Of a DNA stretch of 64,000 nucleotides, positions 46,414-57,216 are shown one piece after another (position 1 is the first letter of the stretch; every line of letters begins with the position of its first letter). The translations under genes and the position numbers were made by a program. The stretch is from Phoenix dactylifera. Taxonomy: Eukaryota > Streptophyta > Magnoliopsida > Arecales > Arecaceae. A model generated the notes under the pieces. It was not told the origin of the DNA. It did not search any database and saw only the letters and a program-made list of their open reading frames with translations. The stretch is taken from the NCBI RefSeq assembly GCF_009389715.1, contig NC_052404.1, forward strand, positions 11,478,480 through 11,542,479. The letters run 5' to 3'.

Positions 46414-49400
46414 CACACCCCAATACACGAAAGCTTGAACAGTCAGTCCATGGCTTTTCTGCTGTAGATTCTCTCATTCTGAAGCCAAAAGCAGATGTCA
46501 AATAAGCACCCCAATACCATCGTGCTTTTGCCAAATCCCCGGGAGTTCATGTCTACTTTCGTAGCATTGTTAACCTCCAGATCCACCGCGATTAGGGTGG
46601 TCTTCTTTCTTTGGAGGGTGGAGAAGATGGGCTGCACTTCTGCCTCTCTCTACTTTCATAGCTTCAGAGATGTATGATGGAACTATTCAAATCTAAAAGA
46701 CTGTTTGGCCGTCGGCTATCATGTGGCTGCTATGATATACCACAGTTCGGTGGTTCGTCCGTATTAGCTTTGCATTGCTCTCGTGTGGTCTGTGTCCCAA
46801 AATTGGCTTTTTAGGTGGCCGGACTTGTGGGATCCCTTGGATGATGCGGGCACCTGGCCGAACTGCTCGAGCTAAGCATGTCTCTATTATTTAAAGATAG
46901 CGTGGCACCTAACTTTGTCGGGGGTGGGGCCCCCGAGATCTACCAAGTTGTCGAGGTGTATTGGAACGTGGAGGAGCCTCCCGTACCCTACCTTTGGAGA
47001 TTTCTCCTTGTTCTTTTCTTCCTTCCCTCCGTGTGAAGGTAATAAAGAAAGACCTGGCTTGTGTGGATCCCATCAGCCTTACTATCAGATGAATGCTTTC
47101 TGGGTCGAACTTCGGTTGGAGAGCGAGAGATGGGCTGGTGCTATTGGGTCGATGGGTTGGAGTGGGGCCCAGTTGCCGTGTGAAGGAAGGATAAACATTT
47201 TAAAAAAAATAAAATAAAGGAAGAGAAAATTATCATAAAAGTCCAAATGGCAGCTGTTAAGCTCTCTCCATCATCGCATTGGTGTTGCTGGTTAGCGGCA
47301 TCCATAAAATCGACGGGAAATTAATTCTCCACCCTTCCGAGGACTCCTCTGTAACAAAAAAGTCCTAAAATCAAAGCATGATGGTTCTTTTTTTCGGTTT
47401 CCCTCCCCCTAGCTTTTTAGATCCCGAATCCATCAAAATATCTACTTCACCAGTCACCCTCACAATTATATCGTAAGGATGAGGCTGGAAGTTCAAGCAA
47501 ACCACACGAAATTGAGAGTGTAGTGGCATGCATGTGAAATAAATGAAGTTCTTTTTCTTTTTTTCTTGGTAGAAGTAATAAAGTTTTAATTAGCCAAACA
47601 TATGTACATCTAATCATCAGATTATTAGTTTAATGAACAACAAACTTAATGAGCAAGATGTATCCATCTACACTTTTTATTTTCTATATATACAATGTGC
47701 GCGGCGGATAAATAAAGATATGAATGTAGCCCAAGATCTCTACTACTTAGGTTGTAAGAATTCGAGCATCATCTGTCATTTTTATTGGCAACATAACTCT
47801 TTCTCCATCCAAGTCAACTTTGTGGTAGGTTTTATTAGGAAAAGATAATTCTGTAAGATTATTTTTTGGATTGTGAAGATATTCATAGAACAAAGTCGGT
47901 AGGTATATAGCGAAATTTTTTATGCTGTGAAACTCTGACCTTTATCCAATTGATCATGAGGTTGGTATTAAATGGCAAGTGAACCTTAGATTCGTTTTCC
48001 ATCTATCAGAATCTTGCATTTATTTACATTTTCGAGCTGTCCACCAGTCTGTAAAAACTCATACAAATTGGATTGTGAAATATCTGCTGTGGGCCCTAAT
48101 ATATGCACAAAATAGCAAGGCCTAGGGTTTGTGATCGAAATATCTAATGTGCCCCATGGAAGTTTCCGTATGATATCAGAAAATGTAACTTCCTAGCGAC
48201 AGTTTTTCTTAGGATATTTTTGGGAGCCTATCAAGACTCAAATGCAAAGAATAGGTGGATTCGTCCCTACGCCATTGCCTTGGACACGGTAGCTCGGTAA
48301 ACTCATGACCGCAGGACCACGAAATTAGAATGCCTGCAACCAAGACCACATGGGTAGACTATTTCATTTTCTAGGGATAAGTTGAGTAGGCAATTGTCCG
48401 TATCCACTCCGTAGTTATCTTGGAGCAAGGGAAGATAGGTAAAGTTAGACGAGATGGTTGAATCAGATAAAGTTGCAGCAATCAATTTTCTCATACAAAT
48501 CAAATAAATAAATAAAATATAAAAATAAATATTGATACTTCACATACATTAAACAAAATAATAGCCGAAGACTTAGAACATAACAAACCAAATTTTTAAT
48601 CATAATAGAAACATAATAAACAAAAATATTATTTTTTCAAGAAAAGATGCCTTTGAAATATACTCTTTTTTTTGTATAAACTATATACAAACTTAATATA
48701 TATAGAATTCGAGAAACATTATTCCCTCCGTTTCTAATCAAGGATATGTTATAAAAATCAATCCGGATAGGTCACAATCCTGTACCTATATCCAAACTTG
48801 ACGAAGTAATAGAAGACGGACTTGGGGAACAGAGACGAGAGCACCGAAGGAAAGAGAGCCAGAGAAAGTCAAGGTTCCTGGTTAGACTAACCATCACATA
48901 TTCAATGGCTGCCAGCCACCTTCCTGTCATCGAGTCAATAGACAGAGGATCAGAAAAATAAACATAAGGCGCCCAAAATGACGCAGTAGCCTGCATGGAA
49001 GAACAGAGCGAAGAGTAGTACGAGAACATTCAATGAACATTCAGTAAAACAGAGGGTCCGCTTCTTACTGTTTGTTAACGGAAAGTAAAAGAAGGAAAAA
49101 AAAAGGGGGGAAAAGTTTCAGTAGAAGAAGACGATGCCTTGGTCCTGGTTCACCTTTCCCTCACCATGCCTTGAAGAAAAAGCTCTTGCAAGTTATTGCC
49201 ACACCACACGCCATGCGTTGGGCCAAACTATGCACAAAGCTCACCAACTTCCATACTTTGTTTTGAGAGGAAACAAGGCTTCATAGTTTATTATGGATGA
49301 GAAGTGACAAAAAGTGTGGAGATCCTCGATTCTCCTTTTAGGCATGCGCATCTCATTTTGGAAGCAAAGCTTAGGGATAAGAAGGATCTAAGCAATTTAA

Positions 49401-50146
49401 ACCTTTTGGGATGTCCATGCTATGCTTGGAGCTTAGTTCAATGATTATTAGCACTATGGGGGAAAGAAAACGACCATTAATGCTCGAGCATTGACGAGTG
49501 CTCAAACCAATTACTACGACTGCTTACATCCACTACGACACGCAGAACGGAAGAAATGGAATAAATCACAGCAGGTATTTGGAGGCGAGCTAGTAATTTA
49601 TTAATAATTTCAGGCTTCGGACAGTTCATATATAATTTCTTTTAAGCTGGTCTGGAGAGGATGGAGCTGGATATATGTGGGGAAAAAACAGTAGCATTTG
49701 GCAATATGAGACATCTTTTCCTCAGCATTTTAAACAAAAGAAAAGAAGCTTGATTACAGCACCCTCCAAACGATTAAAACGCGCGCACACAACAGAGAAA
49801 AACCAAAATAAAGGCTTTACAAGGACCAACCTACACAACTATGTGAGAAACGTATGTAACAAAGAATATAACAATCTCAAGACAGCGTAAGCTTCATCTA
49901 GCAAATCACGAAAGTAAAATGGAATAAAAAAAAATAACCAATACATGCAAGGAAGAAACGCCAGAATATTTTCCTTAAAAAAGGGCATGAAAAATTACGG
50001 AATTATGTTTGCCCAACGCCATGCGCGTCAGCAGTGCAATACTAATGTTTTTTCTTTTTTACACCGAGAAAGACTGCAATACTAATTGAATAGCACAAAT
50101 AGAAACAAAGCTGCATGCAGATTGTGGACTCCTTTCATAATGGTTA
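46414..50146. other. Downstream of the XB3-like gene, no further gene supported
   Basis: The first few hundred bases probably hold the 3' untranslated region. Farther on, a minus-strand stretch near 48.76-48.85 kb reads FPKSVFYYFVKFGYRYR before a stop and looks protein-like, but no exon chain or family could be attached. A CCCTCCGTTTCTAAT word near 48725 resembles one Stowaway MITE end without a partner. Confidence 0.45.
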
Positions 50147-50606
50147 GGGGGCATTTGGTATGGGATGATCTTCCCAAGATTAATTGTGATATAGATAGAA
50201 CAGATGAGATCATTGCGTTTGGTTGTACTATGACGATCTTACATGGTAGTGATCCTAAATTATCCCCATCGTTCAAATCGCTGCTCAACTCAGTGATGAG
50301 ATACTCATCATTGAGATCGAAAATTCAAGATCACTCTAGATCAGTGATCTTAGACTGAAAGTTGAGGACAAAAATTCTTTTCGAACTAGTAAAAAAAATT
50401 GATATATCAATGTACTGTTAATATATTATATCAATGTTATATTTATGATACCATATTATATTATTAATTATATTATTATCATATTATTATTCAACAATAA
50501 TTTTAAATTATAATAGAAATATATTATTATATTTTATATTCATATAATAAAAATATTTAATATATTACTTCAGTGGTGATCGGATATGGGGGCACCAAAT
50601 GCCACC
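50147..50606. mobile_element. PIF/Harbinger-type (Tourist-like) MITE, copy B
   Basis: A 460-bp non-coding element flanked on both sides by TTA. The left end GGGGGCATTTGGTA and right end CACCAAATGCCACC form inverted repeats of the CATTTGGT type. Its left half aligns with copy A at 38021-38470. The interior after 50.4 kb is almost pure AT. Mobilisation would have needed a transposase from elsewhere. Confidence 0.78.
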
Positions 50607-50631
50607 TTAACGTTTATGGAATAACCCCGGC

Positions 50632-50657
50632 AAAATAAAATAAAATAAAATAAAATT
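50632..50657. repeat. (AAAAT)n microsatellite
   Basis: About five AAAAT units directly after MITE copy B. Confidence 0.85.
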
Positions 50658-50939
50658 TGTGGCATGACCTCTCGGAAAGCAAGAATCTAATGAAGGAAAA
50701 GAGGATGCTTTAGCTTTCCGGCAGACCTACCCAGTGCTTTGAGCCTCTGGTCTTTATCACACGGCTTCAAACTTTCAATTGGCCTTTGGCCCACAAGATT
50801 TAACACAGCACCTAAATCTGGACTTAATCGATTATTTTGTACTCATCCCATCGAGTCACATAAAGATTGGGCATCACCTAGGAAGAGATCAAAGCTCTCC
50901 TTCCATTTGCGTCACAGATCATGAAGCTGATGCTATGCT

Positions 50940-51205
50940 TTAAAGCCTGTGTAAAATGCGATCCAAGGGAAAGATACAACCCGAACCCATGCCCTCCTTG
51001 ATGAGCTGGGCGGCCCAACTGCGACCCAACCCAGCTGGCCCAAAATAAGCACGCTCAAGTGCGGCGACCGGGCAGGAGAGAACGCCGGTGCTTGGTTGGA
51101 GTGCAGGGCTCGCCGATTTCACCCTCTGGGTCGGCTCCTCGGCGCGACATGATAGGTCATCAAGGGCGGAATCGAGGTCAACAAGACGGTAAGTTTCCCC
51201 TCGAT
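50940..51205 (+). other. GC-rich exon-like island ending in a splice-donor-like site
   Basis: This 250-bp island holds TGGGC/GCCCA words near 51007-51045, resembling site II promoter motifs, and ends at AAGACG/GTAAGT (about 51190). It looks like a promoter with a short first exon. The small frame from ATGCGATCCAAGGG is not a family I know. It could be the 5' end of the locus that includes the enoyl-CoA reductase pseudogene 2.5 kb downstream, but no reductase N-terminus is visible. Confidence 0.3.
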
Positions 51206-51241
51206 CTTCTTCTTCTTCTTCTTCTTCTTCTTCTTCTTCTC
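51206..51241. repeat. (TTC)n microsatellite
   Basis: About 12 TTC units just after the donor-like site. The Leu-rich and Glu-rich frames over it are artefacts. Confidence 0.95.
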
Positions 51242-53689
51242 TGTTGGCTTCTGCGTTGGATCCATTAGCTTCCTTCTTTTGCTTTGCTCGTGAGTGCGAT
51301 GACTTGAGGATGTATAGCTGTTTGGTGGTGTGTTCGCAGGCCACTGCGAGGAATTTGCAGCAGGCGATTCTTTTGCTCGAAGTAAGTGTTATCCCATAAG
51401 GCCATAACGTTCGCAGATAGAGCAGGTATGTTATTGCTTAATTTTCTTGTTGAGGGTTTGACGTGTTTTTCGGAAACCTCCATCATTATCCTCTTATCAT
51501 TTTTCGGAATCCTCTATCCAACATTCCGACTTCTAGAAGCGTTTTAGAGAAACGTCTACAGTTTGGAATTATAGAATGGAAAGCTCGGCCCATGAAAGAT
51601 GACAACAGTCATAGCAAGGGAGAGAGCGGTGTCAACTTTTTGATGCGGTTCGTATGTTGATTCTCAATCCATCTTAAGATCACAGATGTGGAGGATATGT
51701 TTGATACATGTCGTATTTGTCTGTAATAAAGACAAACTCAGGGTTGGTTCTCCAAAAACAAAAAGGGGGAAAGAAACTCAAGGTCGAGAAGCTGTTTTGA
51801 GTAAATATAATGAAGATGTTGGGAAGGGTTGTGCTGCATTGCGTGTAGCCTTATGTTGATCGTTTACATCAACTCATCAAGAAAAGTGCAGAGGTGGTCT
51901 CTTTACATGTGCAATAAAGATTTTGGGATTTGTTTGAGATATTAGTCTGATGAATCATCAACTACCGGCAACTCATGTCATCCGAAAGCAGTGCTAATTT
52001 GTGCATCATAAAGGTAATATTAAATTCTTATAGAAAATTAAGAGCCATTTTATTCATCACTAGAAAAATTTGTATTTTAGTCATATGATTTGAATTGCTT
52101 GTGCTCTTATGATAATTATATCAACGTAAAATATTTTAAGCTTCTATTTACGAGATTGTCGCACCACGCCTTGTTTATTTATCTTAGGGGCAGGCATTAC
52201 TAAAGGTGAACCTATACAAATTAGGTCTGTAGGTTATGCTTGAGACTTGTCTTAAAGTGTCTCCTATACTACTGATTTGGATATGCAATTTTCTTGATAC
52301 TAGTGTGGATTTTCTTAAATTCTTGATCTAAAGACAAAAAAATATCTCCATAATTTACTTTTTTACCCTTGTAATATACTAAAGACCAACTTTAGATCAT
52401 CATGCTCTAGTTCAACCACTCTAGAGAGTTAAGGTACTATAGTTAGTTGTAAAATTTTAAATCCTATGGGACGGAGATATCCCGGTTCCTATAGAACAGG
52501 ATGCCTCACCATCCCACCTCATCGCAGCATCGAGAGTCCTGTAAGTACCTTTCTTCTTTCCTCTTTCCTCTTTCCTTTTCTTTCTTTTTCTTTCCTCCCT
52601 TTCTTTCCTACCTTTTTTTTCTTTCCTTTTTCTTCTTCTTTTTCTTCTTATCCCTTCTCTTGTTTCATCTTTCTCCTTCCTTTTTTTTATTCTTTTCCTT
52701 TTTTTCTTCTTTCTTTTCTTTCCTTCTTCCTCCTTTTGACTTTTCCTTTTCTTCATCTTTCTTTCTTTTCTTTCTTTCTCTTTTTTTTTTTCTCTTCTTT
52801 CTCTACATGGATGAGTTTCAGAATTCCGACCCCATGCCAATCTCGTTTTCTCCCAAGAATGGGAGAGGATGGCCCCGACACTCCGTCCCGCCGGCATTTA
52901 AAACTTTGGTTGGCTGCTTACATTGCTTAGTCTATAAGATCCTTAACTACAAAAAGACCTACAATAATTATGATGAAATTGAAAATTTTGGATTATTTGG
53001 AAAACTGCACTGATGAACAGAAATCCTGATTCCGTGTTCTGAAGAGGCCACAAGGTAAATGCAAAGAATCCAAAACCTTTATTTCGTTGGTGGAATCTGT
53101 TTAAATTAGACGCTGTTATCTGTGTGCCCAATTTGTTCAAGAAATGACTGATAATTTTTTTGTTGGGATTCTCCCGACTAGCTTCTTACCAGATGCCATG
53201 AAGAACTTCTCACATATTTTGAAACAATAAATACAGAATTACTGATTGAAATCTGAAGATGACATGGTATGAAGCATGTAAAATGATCTCAATTACTTGC
53301 AAGAATTATATGTGTATTGGAATCCATAGGATCGTGCTCTGACAAAGCATGTTACCTTGCAAATTATACAATGATACATGCAAACGGCTTGATTTTGGTG
53401 ATTAATGGTGGATGTTGATTTTTCCATGAAATTGAAGTGCTATCAGGCACAAAAGCATGACTAGGTTATTTGTTTAAAACAATACACATATAATTCTTGC
53501 AAGTATTTGAGATACTTCTAAACTATTGATATATACTTCCCATCTGTCTGGCCTTCAGAACAGCTCTAACAAAATCAGAGACTTCTCTTGCATCTAATTC
53601 TTAATGCTACAGTGCAGTTCTTGCTTACAAATGTCCATATAAATACATACTTACATACACGTAAGCTATTACTTAATTGTTGATTCCTG
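51242..53689. other. Intergenic or intronic DNA with a long pyrimidine tract
   Basis: 52552-52802 is almost pure pyrimidine on the plus strand (CTTT and TTCC words). The Lys/Glu-rich and Phe/Ser-rich frames there are low-complexity artefacts. No gene was recognised elsewhere in this stretch. Confidence 0.55.
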
Positions 53690-54769
53690 ACACATTGTTT
53701 TCTATAAGACAGCAAGAAAGTTCTGTTACTTCTAGGCTACATCTTACCCTTCCCTTGCAGCAGAAAAGCCAGGGGAAGACAGTCGTCCTTAATTTGAAGT
53801 CAAGCATGCCAGATTATTTTGATAAAAATGCAAAAGTTTTGACTGTGGGAGTACTTGGGCCCCTCAATTATCTTCCCCATCTTCTACTACCATCCAGTGT
53901 ACAAATATTTCGGCTATGTGGGCGAGCATGCCATTAATCTGTCCAACCTATGCTCTGTACTAGTGGTGCTTCCACTGTTATCATGGAAACATTCTTCATC
54001 CATGGATTTAACCATGCAACCTCACCTTCGACTAATGCATTCAGAAACTGTGCCTTCTACTGGACTTTCTGCATTCATTGCTTGCTATGCGAAAAACCAC
54101 CGGCTTTATACACCTGCGAGTGATACGCAAATGAACATTGGTTTTGGATATGGGTTGATTTGCCAAGTTTCGAACTTCTATTGCCATCTCTTGTTAAGGA
54201 ACCTTAGAAGCCCTGAAGGCAATGGTGGGTATCAGATTCCTCATAGGTTGTCGTTCAAAATTTTGACATGTTCGAACTACACTATGGAGATCTATCAGTG
54301 GCTTGGTTTCAGTATTGCGATGCAGACAGTAGCAGGTTACGTTTTTCTTGCAGTAACTGCTCTTATAATGGCTGATTGGACTCTTGAAAGCACCGCCGGC
54401 TGAAGGTAAATATCAGTCTCTTTCATGTTCCAGATGTTATCAAGTAATTCTACGTCTACATTTTCAGTTCAGCTCTACATAATGGATGGTCATATACCAC
54501 CATTATAATGTCACATTAATTTCCTGCACACTAAACAGTCAAGACTTTTATTTTTATTTTTTAAAATTCATATTATACAAACTGATTGAATTGCTGGACT
54601 TTGCATGCTCTTAATCAAGCTTTGGTTAATCAAGCCATCCGCTGTTTGGGTTGTCAGTCTCGGGGCTACAATTTCTTTACACCTGCTGCTTTTCCTGCAG
54701 TTATTTGAAGGGAAAGAAGGAAGAACTAGGCACCCATGGTGCTGGGTTATACTTCCTCCATTGATCTGA
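53690..54769 (+). pseudogene. Very-long-chain enoyl-CoA reductase (ECR/CER10-like) pseudogene
   Basis: Intact ECR is an ER membrane enzyme that performs the last reduction of fatty-acid elongation for waxes and sphingolipids. Here the plus strand shows the family in order: RLHLTLP and KTVVLNLKSS (53735-53830), EYLGPSIIFPIFYYHPVYKY (from 53847), [14 protein letters not shown] in another frame (about 53985), [37 protein letters not shown] and IYQWLGFSIAMQTVAGYVF, ending with KHRRLK at 54405. A GT...AG intron (54406-54700) is kept, then the last exon LFEGKEGRTRH...VILPPLI and TGA at 54767-54769. Damage includes a missing segment of about 17 codons after KVLTV, a frame change near 53720, a pair of opposite frame changes around the ETFF block, and one before KHRRLK. 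The first exon was not found. The retained intron marks a DNA-level duplicate, not a retrocopy. Confidence 0.85.
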
Positions 54770-55023
54770 GCGACGGCTGTTTGAGTTGGTTTCTCTATTC
54801 TTAAGACCCACTCAGTCATGGAACCTTGTTAGTCATAGCTTAATATTTCTGTTCCAACGAGTTTGTATTTCCGGAACTTTTAGTACCGAGCATAATCGTC
54901 TGTTGTTTATGCCTTCCACTGCATACCATTTTTTGTTTTGTGAATCAGTTTTTGATGTGTAATTCTCATCCTAGGATTTCAATCAATCGATCCTCTTGAT
55001 CATGAGTGTTTTTAATTTGTTTT
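54770..55023. other. Downstream flank of the ECR pseudogene
   Basis: Looks like former 3' untranslated sequence and intergenic DNA up to the TRIM-like element. No gene seen. Confidence 0.45.
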
Positions 55024-55433
55024 TAGATAGACTCGTGTGGGCTTGTGTTTAGTCCTATATCAGTTATTTGTAGAAAATCTTGCGTACTTATACAGAATTA
55101 AAGAACCTAAAAATATCTTCTGGCTAGCTTTTTTGGGTGAGATCCTGGGTTGTGACAAATGATATCAGAGCGGACAGGGCCCATAGGTTATGTGGATTAG
55201 GGGACACTGCAGCACGGGTTTCTGGAGACTGACCATGAGCCTATCGTGGTGCTTGTAATTAAATTTGAATGGATTTGAACATTTAGATTGACGAGAATGT
55301 TAAGGCTTGAACGGAAGAGTATGTGAGGACATATGTGGGCGTGTATTTAGTCCACATTGATTATTTGCCGAGGAGATCTTGAGTACTTATGTAGGACTAA
55401 AAAATCCAAAAAATATCTCCCTGAGTTGTGACA
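55024..55433 (+). mobile_element. TRIM-type miniature LTR retrotransposon fossil
   Basis: Two short direct repeats bracket a tiny interior: a left LTR from about 55024-55036 to 55157 and a right LTR from about 55334 to 55433. Both contain TGTGGGC near their start, a TTTAGTCC word, an AATATCT word, and end in GTTGTGACA. Directly after the left LTR is TGATATCAGAGC (55160-55171), matching the initiator-tRNA-Met primer site of many plant LTR elements. The interior of about 175 bp has no coding capacity, as in TRIM families. The LTRs differ noticeably, so the copy is old. The exact left edge is uncertain. Confidence 0.68.
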
Positions 55434-56703
55434 TTTTTCATCCTCAATGTAATGTCAATAAAATATTACCAAAAATTCAAGCATGGTTGATACCATGAAT
55501 TCATCTGTGCCTCTTCTCACTGGTGGCTATATATGGCAAATGTCAAAGCCATTATACCTTCCTGTTTCATGTGGAGGAACAGGAGAATAGCAGGTTCTTT
55601 CCCATGTTCTATCTACCATGAGAACTGTTGTTATTAAGTGAAGGTTCATGCGTGCTCGAAAAGCTTGTTGCGTCATCAATTTTGGGGCTTGCCATGGCTG
55701 TTAATTCAGGCTACTGTATATTGGTGTCCTGTTCAAGAAAACTATGCAAGTCAAAAATAATACTTGCTGGAGAATGAATTTTGCTCTGCTTTCTTATGAG
55801 GCAGGAAAGTCAGCATTAACATTGATTGGATGATGATATATGTGGCAAATCATATAAAAACTACTTTATGGATTGCATTATCGGACATTCCTTCTGTCTT
55901 TCTTATATTTTATTTTCTGATTCACATGAATTTATTTTCTCTAGCTTGGTATAAATAAAAAAAAAATCCGGCTTCATCATAATATATTCATCCATTTTGC
56001 ATTGTTGAGGATGAGATCATTCATCTTCCATCTTCCTCCCCAAATTGTATTGTTGAAAAAGAAAGCAAATTTCTTTTTAAAAGCTTATATAACTCAAAAA
56101 ATCAAGAAAGCAGCACCCCACACCCCGTTTCTGTATATGAGCTTTATTCCTCTTATTTCTTATTTTCGATCTGGCGGCACAGATGCTAGAACTTGAGAAC
56201 TTGCATGCCCCGTAGTTTGCTTATCATGAAGTCGACCATTTGATGCATGTAAAACCACAATAGAACAAACCTTTTTCTTCCAAGAAAAAAATGGAAAAAT
56301 TTCAAGCAACTTTCTTGATTTTACTAATACCTGTTCCCTCTCCTCCGGGCTATATCCAAGTCAATGGAACAGGCCAAGATGGAAAGGAACCAAAAGGAGA
56401 AAGAGGGCACCTCAACATCAACTAACAAACCACACAAGCTTCATGAGAAAGTACTTCATCTATAGAAACTTCTTGCCTTATAGCACAGATTGAGATCTAG
56501 TCAACCCCAAGAGTTCCAAAGGCAAGAAAAGTAGTGCCAAAATTTAATCTTTGGCTTAAGAGAGAATGAACAGAAATAATCAAAGAAAGATGATAGCTTC
56601 CGAAACGCCGACCGGATTCATGTCAGTATCCAACATAAACGCAACCAGAGCCATGCGTATATATATCAATAGATTCTCTTACTAAAAATTATACACGGAA
56701 GAG
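55434..56703. other. Intergenic DNA before the SMR gene's 3' end
   Basis: AT-rich. The last few hundred bases up to 56703 probably hold the 3' untranslated region of the minus-strand CDK-inhibitor gene. The 56002-56196 frame shows no known domain. Confidence 0.45.
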
Positions 56704-57216
56704 TCAACGGTAGGCGGTGGCATCTTCTCTGGCCTTCTTCTTCCTCGTGCTGAGATCGTCGGAATCGGGGAACAAAGCCGATCCAGTCTCGATGCGGCGA
56801 CGCACAAGACCGGTTCCTGCCTTGATTCTTATGCAATGCCATCGTCTCAGCATCTTTGGCTTCTTCGGTGCGGGCGGGCATTTAATGGCCGGCGGAATTC
56901 TCCGTCTCGGAGACGCCGGAGTTTGATAGCCATCGTCATCATCCTTGGCCGCCGCCGCTTCTACTTGTTTCTCCTCGTTATGTATTTGGTTCTCTGAAGA
57001 ACAAGAAGAAGAGGGTGGAGGAATGGCGCTGTCTTCTTCTTGTTGTTCCATGGCGGCTGCTGCTGCTAGTTTGTGGGTGTTCTCGAACTCATCTGGGGTT
57101 CCTAATTCGGATGGATATGGATTCCGTTGGAATGAGTTTAGAAGCGTTCCCGCAGACTGGGATACTGGTGGATTGGACGTGCCGAAGATAGAAACGTCGT
57201 CGAATTCGGAATACAT
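56704..57216 (-). CDS. SIAMESE-related cyclin-dependent kinase inhibitor (SMR family)
   Basis: SMR proteins bind CDK-cyclin complexes, stop mitosis and promote endoreduplication, often under stress or developmental cues. The single-exon minus-strand frame carries the family signature near residues 99-121: GYQTP, then RRRIPPAIKCPPAPKKPK, a TP site followed by an IP and the CPPAPxKPK block. A Lys/Arg-rich region follows, ending DATAYR. From the Met at 57216 (MYSEFDDVSIFG) it is 170 residues. From the Met at 57051 (MEQQEEDSA) it is 115, nearer the usual SMR size of 80-130. The second start sits in a strong GCCGCCATGG context. I give the longer form, but the shorter may be the one used. The first 55 residues match nothing I recall. 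Acidic and Ser-rich stretches precede the motif. Confidence 0.8.
   Translation of the reverse strand: MYSEFDDVSIFGTSNPPVSQSAGTLLNSFQRNPYPSELGTPDEFENTHKLAAAAAMEQQEEDSAIPPPSSSCSSENQIHNEEKQVEAAAAKDDDDGYQTPASPRRRIPPAIKCPPAPKKPKMLRRWHCIRIKAGTGLVRRRIETGSALFPDSDDLSTRKKKAREDATAYR

Noticed and set aside
48715-48745. Stowaway MITE end (CCCTCCGTTTCTAAT)
   Set aside because: No matching inverted end or TA target pair was found nearby.
52457-53013. Lys/Glu-rich minus and Phe/Ser-rich plus frames
   Set aside because: Low-complexity pyrimidine tract, not coding.
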